Shown here piece by piece: positions 15,125 to 24,966 of a stretch of DNA of 64,000 nucleotides. The stretch covers positions 216,336 through 280,335 of the forward strand of contig NZ_FOJP01000007.1 of NCBI RefSeq assembly GCF_900111835.1, given 5' to 3'. The position numbers were made by a program, and so were the translations under genes. The stretch comes from Metapseudomonas otitidis. GTDB lineage: Bacteria > Pseudomonadota > Gammaproteobacteria > Pseudomonadales > Pseudomonadaceae. The notes under the pieces were generated by a model. It was not told where the DNA came from and did no database searches. It saw nothing but the letters and a program-made list of their open reading frames with translations. Position 1 is the stretch's first letter, and each line of letters begins with the position of its first letter.

Positions 15125-16168
15125 ATGCCCCGCACCTCCCGACCCGGTTTCCCCCTCGCCGCCGTCGCCACGGTACTGGCCCTGGTGGTGGTGCTGCTCG
15201 GCGCCTACACCCGGCTCACCCACGCCGGCCTCGGCTGCCCCGACTGGCCGGGCTGCTACGGCTTCATCGGCGTACCGCAGACCGACGCCCAGCTGGCCCA
15301 CGCCGAGCGCCACTTCCCCGAAGCCCCGGTGGAGGCGCAGAAGGGCTGGAACGAAATGGTCCACCGCTACTTCGCCGGCACCCTCGGCCTGGCCATCCTC
15401 GGCCTTGCGGTGCACGCCCTTGTGCGGCGCGGGCGTGACGGCCAGCCCCTGCGCCTGCCGCTGGTGCTGCTCGGCGTGGTCATCACCCAGGCCGCCTTCG
15501 GCATGTGGACGGTCACCCTCAAGCTCTGGCCCCAGGTGGTCACCGCCCACCTGCTCGGCGGCTTCACCACCCTGGCCCTGCTGTTCCTGCTCAGCCTGCG
15601 CCTCTCCGGTGCGCTGCCGGCGCTCGGCCTGCCGGCGGGCCTGCGGCGGCTGGCGGCAGCGGCCCTGGCCCTGGTGATCGGGCAGATCGCCCTGGGTGGC
15701 TGGGTCAGCTCCAACTACGCGGCGGTGGCCTGCGTCGACCTGCCCACCTGCCACGGCCAGTGGTGGCCGGCGATGGACTTCGCCAACGGCTTCCACCTCA
15801 CCCAGCACATCGGCCCCAACTACCTGGGCGGCCAGCTGGACAGCGACGCCCGCACCGCCATCCACATGACCCACCGCCTCGGCGCCCTGGTGGTGACCCT
15901 GACCCTGCTGGCGCTGGCTTGGCGCCTGCGCGGCGAAGGCCTCGGGCGCCTCGCCGGGCTGCTCCTGGCGGTGCTGGCGCTGCAGGTGGGGCTGGGCATC
16001 AGCAACGTGCTCTTCCACCTGCCGCTGCCGGTGGCCGTGGCCCACAACGGCGGCGGCGCCCTGCTGCTGCTGACCCTGGTGCTGGTGAACTACCGCGTGC
16101 GCGCCCCAGCCCTGGCAACCGAACCGGGCGACCCCGCCCTGCGCCTGCCTGCCGGCAAGCCCGCCTGA
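15125..16168 (+). CDS. ctaA: Heme A synthase (CtaA/COX15)
   Basis: Inner-membrane enzyme of 347 residues that oxidises the C8 methyl of heme O to make heme A for the aa3 oxidase. Eight hydrophobic segments and conserved His in MVHRY, TAHLL and MTHRL/VAHNG contexts fit the two-fold COX15 architecture. The motif LTHAGLGCPDWPGC near the N terminus is family-specific. CAGGAG precedes the ATG. Acts with the following farnesyltransferase gene. Matches PA0112. Confidence 0.93.
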   Translation: MPRTSRPGFPLAAVATVLALVVVLLGAYTRLTHAGLGCPDWPGCYGFIGVPQTDAQLAHAERHFPEAPVEAQKGWNEMVHRYFAGTLGLAILGLAVHALVRRGRDGQPLRLPLVLLGVVITQAAFGMWTVTLKLWPQVVTAHLLGGFTTLALLFLLSLRLSGALPALGLPAGLRRLAAAALALVIGQIALGGWVSSNYAAVACVDLPTCHGQWWPAMDFANGFHLTQHIGPNYLGGQLDSDARTAIHMTHRLGALVVTLTLLALAWRLRGEGLGRLAGLLLAVLALQVGLGISNVLFHLPLPVAVAHNGGGALLLLTLVLVNYRVRAPALATEPGDPALRLPAGKPA

Positions 16169-16191
16169 CGACAAGAAGAAGGAGAGACGCC

Positions 16192-17097
16192 ATGGCCACG
16201 CTGCTCCAGCATGGACACACCCAGGTCCACGCCACCTGGCGGGACTACCTGGAACTGACCAAGCCCAAGGTCGTGCTGCTGATGATCATCACCTCCCTGG
16301 TGGGGATGTTCCTCGCCACCCGCGCCGGCGTGGCCTGGGAGGTCCTGGTATTCGGCAACCTGGGTATCGCCCTCTGCGCCGGCGCGGCGGCGGCGGTGAA
16401 CCACGTGGTGGACCGGCGCATCGACGCCATCATGGCGCGCACCCTCAAGCGCCCCGTCGTCAGCGGGCGCGTCTCGCCGCTGGCGGCCCTGGCCTTCGCC
16501 CTGTTGCTGGCGGTGGCAGGCCTGGCCCTGTTGCTGCGCTTCACCAACGAACTGGCGGCCTGGCTCACCCTCGCCTCGCTGCTGGGCTACGCCGTGCTCT
16601 ACACCGGCTTCCTCAAGCGCGCCACGCCGCAGAACATCGTCATCGGCGGGCTGGCCGGGGCCGCCCCGCCGCTGCTGGGCTGGGTTGCCGTGACTGGCCA
16701 CGTCTCCGCCGAGCCGCTGCTGCTGGTGCTGATCATCTTCGCCTGGACCCCACCGCACTTCTGGGCCCTGGCCATCCACCGCAAGGCCGAGTACGCCAAG
16801 GCCGACATCCCGATGCTCCCGGTCACCCACGGCGAGCACTACACCAAGGTGCACATCGTCCTCTACACCCTGGTGATGTTCGCCGTCAGCCTGCTGCCCT
16901 ACGCCATCCACATGAGCGGGCTGCTCTACCTGGCCTGCGCCGTGCTGCTCGGCGGGCGCTTCCTGCAGTGGGCCTGGAGGCTCTACCGCGACAGCCGACC
17001 GCACGCCGCCATCGGCACCTTCAAGTACTCTATCGCCTACCTTTTCCTGCTCTTCATCGCCCTGCTGCTGGATCACTACCTGCTGCTGGCGGTCTGA
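16192..17097 (+). CDS. ctaB: Protoheme IX farnesyltransferase (heme O synthase)
   Basis: Integral membrane prenyltransferase of 301 residues (UbiA superfamily) that converts heme B to heme O. The prenyl-diphosphate binding motif NHVVDRRIDAIMARTLKRP, family signature TKPKV near the N terminus and WTPPHFW are visible. ATG 16192 has AAGGAGAG upstream; longer frames are unsupported. It lies 23 bp behind ctaA in the same operon. Also called cyoE; P. aeruginosa PA0113. Confidence 0.93.
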   Translation: MATLLQHGHTQVHATWRDYLELTKPKVVLLMIITSLVGMFLATRAGVAWEVLVFGNLGIALCAGAAAAVNHVVDRRIDAIMARTLKRPVVSGRVSPLAALAFALLLAVAGLALLLRFTNELAAWLTLASLLGYAVLYTGFLKRATPQNIVIGGLAGAAPPLLGWVAVTGHVSAEPLLLVLIIFAWTPPHFWALAIHRKAEYAKADIPMLPVTHGEHYTKVHIVLYTLVMFAVSLLPYAIHMSGLLYLACAVLLGGRFLQWAWRLYRDSRPHAAIGTFKYSIAYLFLLFIALLLDHYLLLAV

Positions 17098-17129
17098 GCC
17101 CCCGGGCCCTGAGCAGGTCCTGATGCATC

Positions 17130-17157
17130 GCCCCTCGCGCCCCGTGCCGCGAGGGGC
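17130..17157 (+). terminator. Hairpin between ctaB and the SCO gene
   Basis: GCCCCTCGCG (17130-17139) pairs with CGCGAGGGGC (17148-17157) around an 8-nt loop, 10 bp of perfect stem. No T-run follows, so termination may be partial. It would separate the heme A synthesis genes from the SCO gene. Confidence 0.5.
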
Positions 17158-17243
17158 AGGCCGCATCCCCGCGTTCGGACGAGCCCCGGCCCACCGGGCC
17201 TGATAGGCTTGCCGGCACCGCCCATTCCAAGCGAAGAGCAACC

Positions 17244-17879
17244 ATGACCCGCGTGCAGAAAACCGTATTCGTCCTCATCGCCCTGGTGGCCCTGGTCCTG
17301 GGCCTGACCGTGAACAAGGTGCTCAACGGCCAGCGCCAGGCCGACCCCACCCGCCTGCTCGACGCCGGCATCGTCCTGCTGCCCCAGCCGCGCACCGTGC
17401 CCGCCATCAGCCTGACCGACCAGGACGGCAAGCCGATCGCCATGAACGAACTGAAGGACAAATGGAGCCTGCTGTTCTTCGGCTACACCTTCTGCCCCGA
17501 CATCTGCCCCACCACCCTGGCGCAGATGCGCGAGCTCAAGGGCCTGCTGCCCGAGGCCGCGCGTGACCGCGTGCGCATCGTCATGATCAGCGTCGACCCC
17601 AACCGCGACACCCCGCAGCAGCTCAAGCAGTACCTGGGCTACTTCGACCCGGCCTTCCTCGGCGCCACCGGCGAGCTGGCCAGCATCCAGAAGCTGGCCA
17701 ACGCCGTCAGCATCCCGTTCATCCCGGCCGACACCAGCAAGGAGAACTACACCGTCGACCACAGCGGCAACCTGGTGGTGATCGGCCCCGACGGCACCCA
17801 GCGCGGCTTCATCCGCGCCCCGCTGAACAACCAGAAGCTCAAGGAACAGCTGCCGGTTCTGGTGACCCCAGCCAGCTGA
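17244..17879 (+). CDS. SCO1/SenC family copper chaperone
   Basis: Protein of 211 residues with an N-terminal membrane anchor and a periplasmic thioredoxin-fold domain. The copper site CPDICP (near residues 84-89) and the distal His in TVDHSGN (about residue 172) are both present. SCO proteins load the CuA site of subunit II. It closes the oxidase locus (PA0114 position). In P. putida metQ follows soon after; here an 11-kb heme-uptake block intervenes. Confidence 0.92.
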   Translation: MTRVQKTVFVLIALVALVLGLTVNKVLNGQRQADPTRLLDAGIVLLPQPRTVPAISLTDQDGKPIAMNELKDKWSLLFFGYTFCPDICPTTLAQMRELKGLLPEAARDRVRIVMISVDPNRDTPQQLKQYLGYFDPAFLGATGELASIQKLANAVSIPFIPADTSKENYTVDHSGNLVVIGPDGTQRGFIRAPLNNQKLKEQLPVLVTPAS

Positions 17880-17900
17880 TTCCGTATCGATTTCTTATTT

Positions 17901-17919
17901 GAAATTGATTCTCAATAAA
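17901..17919. promoter_or_regulatory. Fur box upstream of hasI
   Basis: A 19-bp site beginning GAAATTGATTCTCA matches the Fur consensus at 12 of 19 positions by eye, in a locally AT-rich stretch 45 bp before the sigma factor start. Iron-repressed expression of an extracytoplasmic sigma factor of this type is usual. Confidence 0.65.
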
Positions 17920-17963
17920 ACTAGGATGGCGCTCCCTTCTCCTGTCAAAGCCAGGGAGCGCGC

Positions 17964-18476
17964 TTGTCGGAGCCCGATCTCAAGAGCCTGTTCATCCAGC
18001 ACGCCAAGGCCCTTCGCAGCCTGCTGACGCGCAAGGTACGGGACCCGCAACTGGCCGCCGACCTGGTGCAGGAAAGCTTCCTGCGCCTGGCCGAGCAGCG
18101 CGGCAAGGACGCCATCGACAACGGCCCCGCCTACCTCTACCGCACCGCCCACAACCTGCTGGTGGACCACGTGCGCCAGCAGGCCCGCCGGCGCACCGAC
18201 CTGGTCCCCCAGGAAGCCCTGCACGAGATCGTCGAAGACGCCCCGCCCCTGGACGAACAGGCCGCCGCCGAGCAGCATCGGCGCCGCCTGCGTGAGGCCC
18301 TGGCCGAGCTGCCGCCGCGCACCCGCGAGATCTTCCGCCTCAACCGCCTGCACGGCCTGACCCACGCCGAGGTGGCGCGCCAGCTGGATATCTCAGACAG
18401 CTCGGTGCAGAAGCACCTGGCCAAGGCCCTCGCCCACGTCATGCAGCGCCTGCAGGACGGCCCGCGGAGCGACTGA
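17964..18476 (+). CDS. hasI: FecI-type ECF sigma factor of the hemophore system
   Basis: Protein of 170 residues with sigma region 2 (DLVQESFLRLAEQ, AYLYRTAHNLLVDHVRQ) and region 4 (LAELPPRTREIFRLNRLHGLTHAEVARQLDIS) helix-turn-helix. It directs RNA polymerase to has genes when HasR signals heme-loaded HasA through the anti-sigma factor. The start is TTG 17964 with GGGAG 6 nt before; no better start is visible. Followed by the hasS-type anti-sigma gene and hasR in the same order as PA3410-PA3408. Confidence 0.88.
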   Translation: MSEPDLKSLFIQHAKALRSLLTRKVRDPQLAADLVQESFLRLAEQRGKDAIDNGPAYLYRTAHNLLVDHVRQQARRRTDLVPQEALHEIVEDAPPLDEQAAAEQHRRRLREALAELPPRTREIFRLNRLHGLTHAEVARQLDISDSSVQKHLAKALAHVMQRLQDGPRSD

Positions 18477-18543
18477 CGGATGGTTTACGGTGAATGGCGT
18501 CCCCGAACGTCAGCCTTCCTATAACGAGAAACGAGAGACCGAC

Positions 18544-19533
18544 GTGATCAGCCAGCACCTGCGGGAGCAGCAAATACGCGAGGAAGCCGCCGACTGGGCG
18601 GTGCGCCTCAGCCAGGGCGACCCGGACCCGGCGACGGCCGAGGCCCTGGCGCGCTGGTGCCAGGCCGACCCGCGCCACCCCGAGGCGCTGGCCTTCGCCC
18701 AGGCCACCTGGGACGCCCTCGGCCAACTGGCCGACGGACCGGCTGCCGGTGAACCGCCGCGCCGCCGTGCGCCCAGGGACGCCGCGCGCCCGGCCACCCG
18801 CACGCGCCGTCGCTGGCGCTGGGCCAGCGGGGTCGCCGCGCTGCTGCTGGTGGCGGTGCTGGGCGTGGACGCGGGCCGCCCGCTGCTGATGCCCCTGCTG
18901 GCCGACTACGCCTCCGGCACCGGCGAAGTGCGCCGGGTCACCCTGCCCGACGGCAGCGAGGTGGAGCTGGACTCCCGCAGCGCCATCGACGTCCTCTACA
19001 GCGACGGCGAGCGGCGCGTCCGCCTGCTGGCCGGGGAAGCCTGCTTCAGCGTCGCGCCCATGGGTGGCGACGAACGCCGGCCCTTCGTGGTGGAAAGTGC
19101 CGGTGGCACCACCCGCGCCCTCGGCACCCGCTTCCTGGTGGGGGAGCGCGGGCAAGGGGCCTGGGTCGGCGTGCTCGAACACAGCGTCGCGGTGAACCTC
19201 GAAGGCGTTCCCGGTGAACGGGTACTGAGCGAGGGCCAGAGCGCCCGCTACGACCGCGTCCAGGGCATCCAGCCCCTGCTCGGGCTTGATCTGCAGCGGG
19301 CCAGCAGCTGGCGGCGCGGGGTGCTGGTGTTCGACCGGGTGCCCCTGGCCGAAGTGGCCGAACAGCTCAACCGCTACCGCACCCGCCGCCTGGTGGTCAC
19401 CGACGCCCGCCTGGCGCGCCGGGAGGTCAGCGGCGTGTTCCGCCTCGACATCCTCGACGAGGCCCTCGACACCCTCACCCACGAACTGCACGCCCAGCGC
19501 CTGGACGTGCCCGGCGCCACCTTCCTCTACTGA
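18544..19533 (+). CDS. hasS: FecR-family anti-sigma factor / sensor
   Basis: Inner-membrane regulator of 329 residues: N-terminal DUF4880 domain that binds the sigma factor (EEAADWAVRLSQGD), one membrane helix (WASGVAALLLVAVLGV near residue 95), then the periplasmic FecR domain (VRRVTLPDGSEVELDSRSAI, GTRFLVGE) and a C-terminal STN-like part that contacts HasR. GTG 18544 is preferred since the family homology starts there; GTG 18490 is possible and adds 18 residues. Pairs with the sigma gene upstream. Confidence 0.87.
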   Translation: MISQHLREQQIREEAADWAVRLSQGDPDPATAEALARWCQADPRHPEALAFAQATWDALGQLADGPAAGEPPRRRAPRDAARPATRTRRRWRWASGVAALLLVAVLGVDAGRPLLMPLLADYASGTGEVRRVTLPDGSEVELDSRSAIDVLYSDGERRVRLLAGEACFSVAPMGGDERRPFVVESAGGTTRALGTRFLVGERGQGAWVGVLEHSVAVNLEGVPGERVLSEGQSARYDRVQGIQPLLGLDLQRASSWRRGVLVFDRVPLAEVAEQLNRYRTRRLVVTDARLARREVSGVFRLDILDEALDTLTHELHAQRLDVPGATFLY

Positions 19534-19583
19534 CCCTCCCGTGCCCGTATCGACGGGCCTGCGGCCTGCCCTCCCACCCGCGC

Positions 19584-19609
19584 GGAAATTTCTTTTACTG
19601 ACTTTGCGT
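19584..19609 (+). promoter_or_regulatory. Candidate HasI-dependent promoter of hasR
   Basis: GGAAAT (19584-19589) and CGT (19607-19609) are spaced 17 bp apart, resembling promoters of iron-starvation ECF sigma factors. They lie ~75-95 bp before hasR and just upstream of a Fur-like site. By-eye call only. Confidence 0.4.
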
Positions 19610-19629
19610 GAGTGGCGCGTCTTGCTGTT

Positions 19630-19648
19630 GAGAGTGATTTGCATTCAC
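19630..19648. promoter_or_regulatory. Fur-like box upstream of hasR
   Basis: The 19-bp site GAGAGTGATTTGCATTCAC matches the Fur consensus at about 12 of 19 positions, 32 bp before the hasR ATG. With the box in front of hasI it would make the locus doubly iron-controlled. Confidence 0.6.
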
Positions 19649-19680
19649 CGAACAACACCAAGCAGCCACAGGAACACACG

Positions 19681-22341
19681 ATGAACGCACGCAAAGGGAT
19701 GGGCCGGCGATTCCGCCGTTCGCTGCTCGTCTTGGGGGGACACTGGGCCCTGATCGGCGCGGGGGCCCTGCCCCTGGTCGCGGTGGAACAGGTCCACGCC
19801 GAAGCCGTCCAGGTCGCCTTCGACATCCCGGCCCAGGCCCTCGACCAGGCGGTGCTCACCTTCGCCGAACAGTCCGGCGTGCAGGTGATCTTCGACGCCT
19901 CGCGCTTCGCCGACCTCCAGGGCGCCCCCGTACAGGGCCGCTACGCCGCCGACGAGGCCCTGCGCCGCCTGCTGCGGGGCACCCCGGTGAGCTTCCGCTT
20001 CACCTCCCCGCGTGAGGTCAGCCTGGTGCGCGAAGCCAGCGGCGACGCCCTGGAGCTGGGCGCCACCCAGGTGCAGGGCCAGGCCAACGCCCACGACTGG
20101 GTCTACGAGTCCCCCCGCTCGGTGGCGGTGATCGACCGCGAGCAACTGGACCGTAACCCACCGCGCCACGCCGCCGACATGCTCGAACAGAGCGCCGGCG
20201 TCTACACCGCCGTCAGCCAGCAGGACCCGGGCCTCTCGGTGAACATCCGCGGCCTGCAGGACTACGGCCGGGTCAACATGAACATCGACGGCATGCGCCA
20301 GAACTTCCAGCAGAGCGGCCACCAGCAGCGCAACGGCACGATGTACATCGACCCGGAACTGCTCTCCGCCGTGACCATCGAGAAGGGCGCCACCTCCGGC
20401 ATGGGCGGCGCCGGGGTGATCGGCGGGGTGGCCGAGTTCAGCACCCTCAACGCCCGCGACTTCATCCACGAAGGCAAGGAGTTCGGCGGCCGCGTGCGCG
20501 CCACCACCGGCCTGGGCGGCTACGCCAACGGCACCGACTTCATCGGCAGCAGTGCCTTTGCCCTGGGCAACGAGGTCGGCGACCTCCTCTTCGCCGCCAG
20601 CGAGCGCCACCTGGGCGACTACGACCCCGGCACCCACGGCAGCATCGGCCAGCTGCGCACCGGCTCCAGCTTCAACCCCGGCGTCGAGGAGCGCATCAAG
20701 CACTCGCCGGTGGCCTACTCCGGCTCCACCATGCGCTCGCGCCTGGCCAAGCTCGGCCTCAACCTGCCGGCCGACCAGCGCGTGCAGCTCAGCTACCTGC
20801 GCACCCAGGTGGCCTACGACGACGCCAACATGATGAACGTGGAGAACGCCGAGCTCTGGGAGAAGCTCGGCAGCAGCAACGTGGTGTCGCAGAACGTCGC
20901 GCTGGACTACAGCTACAGCCCCGACGACCTGCTGGTGGACTTCAAGGCCAAGCTCTACCACGTCGACAACCGCAACCGGCAGACCACCCTGGCCCGTGGC
21001 AGCAGCGCCGGCTACGCCATCACCTACCAGACCGACACCTACGGCCTGCAGCTGGAGAACACCTCCACCTTCCTGCTCGGCGAGCTCACCACCCTGAAAG
21101 CCAACTACGGCCTGGAGTACTTCCAGGACAAGGTCCGCCCCGACTCCACCCAGGCCGTGGCCAGCGGCTCCGCCGTGGGCTTCCCGGTGTCCGAAGGCAT
21201 GACCCCCAAGGGCGACCGCGCCATGGGCAGCCTGTTCGCCAACCTGCAGCTCGACTACGACGACTGGCTGACCCTGGACGCCGGCCTGCGCTACGACCGC
21301 TACCACCTGGAGGGCGAAACGGGCTTCAACATCACCCTCTATCGCCTCAACACCCCCGGCAACCCCACCTACAGCGTCCCGCTGCGCTACGAGGTGGACC
21401 GCGAGGAAGGCGCGTTCTCGCCCACCTTCGGCATCGCGCTCAAGCCCGGCCCGGACTGGCTGCAGCTCTTCGCCCGCTACGGCGAGGGCTGGCGTCCGCC
21501 GGCGGTGACCGAGACGCTGATTTCCGGGCGCCCCCACGGCAGCAGCGCGGAAACCATGTACCCCAACCCCTTCCTCAAGCCGGAAAGCTCCCAGTCCTGG
21601 GAAGTGGGGTTCAACATCTTCAAGCAGAACCTCTTCACCGACGGCGATGCCCTGGGCCTGAAGGTGGCCTACTTCGACACCCGCATCGACGACTTCACCT
21701 ACATGTCGATCGGGCTGCAGCGCCCGGGGGTGGGGGTGGCCGCCCTGGGGGTGTCAGCCTACGTCAACGACCGCACCAGCACCCGCTTCCGGGGCGTCGA
21801 GTACGCCCTCGACTACGACATGGGCGCCTACTACGGCAACCTCGCCTACACCCACATGATCGGCGAGAACGAGTACTGCTCGAACGAGGCCTGGCTCGGC
21901 GGCGCGGTGTCCCCCGTCTACGGCAGCGGCCGCCGCCCGCCGGTGACCGGCTACGTGCCCAACGCCACCGCCAACGCCATGGTGAGCTGCGGCGGCCACA
22001 TGGGCAGCGCCGAGCACATGCCCATGGACCGCGGCAGCCTGACCCTCGGCACCCGCCTGCTCGACCGCCGCCTCGACCTCGGCGCGCGGGCCCGCTACAG
22101 CGAGGGCTACGCCCTGGACGCCGGCGACGCCGCCGCGCGCGAGCAGGTCTACCCGGCGGACTGGAAGGCCTACACCGTCTACGACCTCTACGGCAGCTAC
22201 AAGGCCACCGACAACCTGACCCTGCGCCTGGCCCTGGAGAACGTCACCGACCGCGCCTACCTGGTGCCCCTGGGGGACGTCCTCGCCTTCACCCTCGGCC
22301 GGGGCCGCACCCTGCAGGGCACCGTGGAATACACCTTCTGA
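19681..22341 (+). CDS. hasR: TonB-dependent hemophore/heme receptor HasR
   Basis: Outer-membrane receptor of 886 residues (P. aeruginosa HasR is of similar size). In order: signal peptide (to about residue 40), STN signalling domain (about 45-105) that marks a transducer receptor acting on HasS, plug domain ([24 protein letters not shown], then [20 protein letters not shown]), and a 22-strand barrel ending in VEYTF. Takes heme from HasA and imports it with TonB energy. ATG 19681 gives a proper signal peptide. hasA follows after 77 bp. Confidence 0.93.
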   Translation: MNARKGMGRRFRRSLLVLGGHWALIGAGALPLVAVEQVHAEAVQVAFDIPAQALDQAVLTFAEQSGVQVIFDASRFADLQGAPVQGRYAADEALRRLLRGTPVSFRFTSPREVSLVREASGDALELGATQVQGQANAHDWVYESPRSVAVIDREQLDRNPPRHAADMLEQSAGVYTAVSQQDPGLSVNIRGLQDYGRVNMNIDGMRQNFQQSGHQQRNGTMYIDPELLSAVTIEKGATSGMGGAGVIGGVAEFSTLNARDFIHEGKEFGGRVRATTGLGGYANGTDFIGSSAFALGNEVGDLLFAASERHLGDYDPGTHGSIGQLRTGSSFNPGVEERIKHSPVAYSGSTMRSRLAKLGLNLPADQRVQLSYLRTQVAYDDANMMNVENAELWEKLGSSNVVSQNVALDYSYSPDDLLVDFKAKLYHVDNRNRQTTLARGSSAGYAITYQTDTYGLQLENTSTFLLGELTTLKANYGLEYFQDKVRPDSTQAVASGSAVGFPVSEGMTPKGDRAMGSLFANLQLDYDDWLTLDAGLRYDRYHLEGETGFNITLYRLNTPGNPTYSVPLRYEVDREEGAFSPTFGIALKPGPDWLQLFARYGEGWRPPAVTETLISGRPHGSSAETMYPNPFLKPESSQSWEVGFNIFKQNLFTDGDALGLKVAYFDTRIDDFTYMSIGLQRPGVGVAALGVSAYVNDRTSTRFRGVEYALDYDMGAYYGNLAYTHMIGENEYCSNEAWLGGAVSPVYGSGRRPPVTGYVPNATANAMVSCGGHMGSAEHMPMDRGSLTLGTRLLDRRLDLGARARYSEGYALDAGDAAAREQVYPADWKAYTVYDLYGSYKATDNLTLRLALENVTDRAYLVPLGDVLAFTLGRGRTLQGTVEYTF

Positions 22342-22347
22342 CCCGGA

Positions 22348-22366
22348 TTTGCCCATGACGGGCAAA
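22348..22366 (+). other. Hairpin in hasR-hasA intergenic region
   Basis: TTTGCCC (22348-22354) pairs with GGGCAAA (22360-22366) around ATGAC, just after the hasR stop. No T-run. Could limit exonuclease decay so that hasA mRNA exceeds hasR mRNA, or attenuate read-through. Confidence 0.4.
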
Positions 22367-22418
22367 GCCGTCGCGCAGCGCCGTGCCGCGCGGCGGAAAC
22401 CTCAACTGGAGACACTGC

Positions 22419-23021
22419 ATGAGCCTTTCGATTTCCTACTCCGCCACCTACGCCAGCTGGACCATCACCGACTACCTGGCCGACTGGGCCGGCTACTTCG
22501 GCGATGCCAACCACCGCCCCGGCCAGGTGCAGGACGGCGTCAACACCGGCGGCTTCTACCCGGGACGGCTCGAGGGTACCGAGTACGCCCTGACCAGCCC
22601 CAATAGCAACGCAGCCTTCATCGCTGAGGGCAATCTCAAATACACGTTGTTCTCCAGCCCGGCCCACACCCTGTATGGCGACCTGGACAGCGTGTCCCTG
22701 GGCAGCGACCTGACCAAGAACGCCTCGGGCTTCGATTTCAGTGCGGGCAAGGAAGAGGCCAGCTTCAGCGGTCTGGGGCTGTCGAGCCTGCTCAACGAAG
22801 GCCACGCCGGCGCGGTCCACCAGGTGGTCTACGGCCTGATGGGCGGCAACACCAGCGCCCTGGAAAGCGTGCTGAACGACCTGCTGGACGACTACGGCGT
22901 GTCCACCGCCAGCACCTTCGACGCCGTGGCGGCCGCCCTGGCAGCCGGCCCGCTGAGCGTGGCACCGGCCGAAGCGGTGGGCCTGCAGCAGCCGCTGGAC
23001 GACCTGGCCCTGGCGGCCTGA
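22419..23021 (+). CDS. hasA: Secreted heme acquisition hemophore HasA
   Basis: Extracellular 200-residue hemophore that captures heme and delivers it to HasR. Numbering from Met1, it keeps the heme ligands His32 (in NHRPGQ) and Tyr75 (LKYTLF) and the supporting His83 (AHTLYG), all at the same positions as in P. aeruginosa HasA. There is no N-terminal signal; the C-terminal LALAA is the type I secretion signal. ATG 22419 is set by alignment with known HasA starts. Export genes follow. Confidence 0.96.
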   Translation: MSLSISYSATYASWTITDYLADWAGYFGDANHRPGQVQDGVNTGGFYPGRLEGTEYALTSPNSNAAFIAEGNLKYTLFSSPAHTLYGDLDSVSLGSDLTKNASGFDFSAGKEEASFSGLGLSSLLNEGHAGAVHQVVYGLMGGNTSALESVLNDLLDDYGVSTASTFDAVAAALAAGPLSVAPAEAVGLQQPLDDLALAA

Positions 23022-23037
23022 TCGGCGGGAAAAGGAG

Positions 23038-23067
23038 ACGCGAATGGAGGGTGACCCCCATTCGCGT
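23038..23067 (+). terminator. First hairpin between hasA and hasD (candidate attenuator)
   Basis: ACGCGAATGG (23038-23047) pairs with CCATTCGCGT (23058-23067), a perfect 10-bp stem with a 10-nt loop, 16 bp after the hasA stop. No U-tract. The GTGACCCCC in its loop and arm (23051-23059) is repeated at 23071-23079. Confidence 0.55.
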
Positions 23068-23077
23068 GGAGTGACCC

Positions 23078-23111
23078 CCGCAGCCCGAGTCTTGGCGGGC
23101 GAGGGCTGCGG
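23078..23111 (+). terminator. Second hairpin between hasA and hasD
   Basis: CCGCAGCCC (23078-23086) pairs with GGGCTGCGG (23103-23111), a 9-bp stem with a 16-nt loop, 66 bp before hasD. Two consecutive stable stems could lower transcription of the exporter genes relative to hasA. Confidence 0.5.
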
Positions 23112-23177
23112 AGGGTGCGAATTCTGTGAGCCGCCGGGGTGGGCGTCAACCTGCCGCCGGCGCCTCTGGGGCCGTCC

Positions 23178-24953
23178 ATGACCACCCTTCACCCTGATGA
23201 CCTGCGCCAGGCCCTGGCCGCCAGCCGCCCGGCGCTGCTCAACGTCGGCCTGTTCACCGCCGTGATCAACCTGCTGATGCTGGTGCCGGCGCTGTACATG
23301 CTGCAGGTCTACGACCGCGTCCTGGCCTCGGGCAACGCCATGACGCTGCTGATGCTGACCCTCATGGCCCTCGGCCTGTTCGCCTTCATGGGCGCGCTGG
23401 AGTGGCTGCGCAGCCTGGTGGTGATCCGCCTCGGCGCACGCCTGGACATGGCCTTCAACGCCCGCATCCACGATGCCGCCTACCGCGCCGCGAGCCGCAG
23501 CGGTGCCAGCCCGGCCCAGGCCCTGGCCGACCTCAACAGCCTGCGCCAGTTCGCCACCGGGCCGGCGCTGTTCGCCTTCTTCGACGCCCCCTGGTTCCCG
23601 GTGTACCTGGTGGTGATCGGCCTGTTCAGCCCCTGGCTCGGCCTCTTCGCCCTGGCCGGTGCCCTGGCGCTGGTGGCCCTGGCCTGGCTCAACGAGCGGG
23701 TCAGCCACGGCCTGTTGCAGCAGGCCGGGCAACTGGCGCAACAGGCCAGTCAGCAGGCCACCGGGCACCTGCGCAACGGCGAGGCCATCGACGCCATGGG
23801 CATGCTCGGTCGCCTGCGGGCGCGCTGGCTGGCGCAGCACCGTGGCTTCCTCGCCTGCCAGGGGCTGGCCAGCGAACGCATGGCCGCCGTCGGTGCCCTC
23901 TCCAAGGGCGTGCGCCTGGGCCTGCAGTCCCTGGTGCTGGGGCTCGGCGCCTGGCTGGCGCTGGAACACCTGATCACCCCGGGGATGATGATCGCCGGCT
24001 CGATCCTCATGGCGCGGGTGCTGGCGCCCATCGACCAGCTGATCGCCGTGTGGCGCCAGTGGAGCGGCGCCCGCGACGCCTGGCAGCGCCTGCAGGCCCT
24101 GTTGCAGGCCGAGCCGCCACGCCGCGCCGGCATGCCCCTGCCGGCGCCACGGGGGGCGCTGGAGGTGGAGCAGCTGTCCGCCTTCGCCCCCGGCAGCCGG
24201 CGGCCCTGCCTGGCCGCCATCGGCTTTGCCCTGGAGGCCGGGCAGTCCCTCGGCATCATCGGCGCCTCCGGTTCCGGCAAGTCCAGCCTGGCGCGCCTGC
24301 TGGTGGGTGCCGCTGAGCCGGCCGGCGGCAAGGTCCGCCTGGACGGCGCCGACCTCGCCCTGGCCGACCGCGAGCGCCTGGGCGACCACATCGGCTACCT
24401 GCCCCAGGACGTGCAACTGTTCGCCGGCAGTGTGGCCGAGAACATCGCCCGCTTCGCCGAGCCGGACCCCGAGCAGGTGGTGGCGGCCGCGCGCCTGGCC
24501 GGCGTGCACGAACTCATCCTGCGCCTGCCCGAGGGCTACGACACGCGCCTGGGCGAGGGTGGCGCCGGCCTCTCCGGCGGGCAGCGCCAGCGCATCGGCC
24601 TGGCCCGCGCGCTCTACCGGCTGCCGGCCCTGGTGGTGCTGGACGAGCCCAACGCCAACCTCGATGAAGACGGCGAGCGCGCCCTGCTGGAGGCCCTCGC
24701 CCGCCTGGGCGAAGCCGGCCGTACCCGGGTGCTGATCACCCACAAGCCCAGCCTGCTGGCCAGCGTCGACCACCTGCTGGTGCTCAAGGGCGGCCAGATG
24801 CAGGCCTTCGGCCCCGCCGCGCGGGTGCTCCAGGCCCTGCAGCGCGAGCCCGCCGCTGCACCGCCCGCCGTCGCCCCGGCCCCTGCGCCCGCCCCCCGCC
24901 GGGCCGCCTCCGCCTACAGCCTCAACTACCGCCTGGATGCCACCCGCTCTTGA
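23178..24953 (+). CDS. hasD: Type I secretion ABC transporter HasD
   Basis: Inner-membrane permease/ATPase of 591 residues that powers export of HasA straight to the medium. N-terminal half: about six membrane helices ([25 protein letters not shown] is typical of PrtD/HasD). C-terminal ATPase: Walker [10 protein letters not shown], signature LSGGQRQR, Walker [16 protein letters not shown] 23178 fits the family N terminus; an upstream GTG at 23139 is possible. Upstream leader holds two hairpins. hasE follows after 13 bp. Confidence 0.92.
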   Translation: MTTLHPDDLRQALAASRPALLNVGLFTAVINLLMLVPALYMLQVYDRVLASGNAMTLLMLTLMALGLFAFMGALEWLRSLVVIRLGARLDMAFNARIHDAAYRAASRSGASPAQALADLNSLRQFATGPALFAFFDAPWFPVYLVVIGLFSPWLGLFALAGALALVALAWLNERVSHGLLQQAGQLAQQASQQATGHLRNGEAIDAMGMLGRLRARWLAQHRGFLACQGLASERMAAVGALSKGVRLGLQSLVLGLGAWLALEHLITPGMMIAGSILMARVLAPIDQLIAVWRQWSGARDAWQRLQALLQAEPPRRAGMPLPAPRGALEVEQLSAFAPGSRRPCLAAIGFALEAGQSLGIIGASGSGKSSLARLLVGAAEPAGGKVRLDGADLALADRERLGDHIGYLPQDVQLFAGSVAENIARFAEPDPEQVVAAARLAGVHELILRLPEGYDTRLGEGGAGLSGGQRQRIGLARALYRLPALVVLDEPNANLDEDGERALLEALARLGEAGRTRVLITHKPSLLASVDHLLVLKGGQMQAFGPAARVLQALQREPAAAPPAVAPAPAPAPRRAASAYSLNYRLDATRS

Positions 24954-24966
24954 GCCGAGGATTGCC

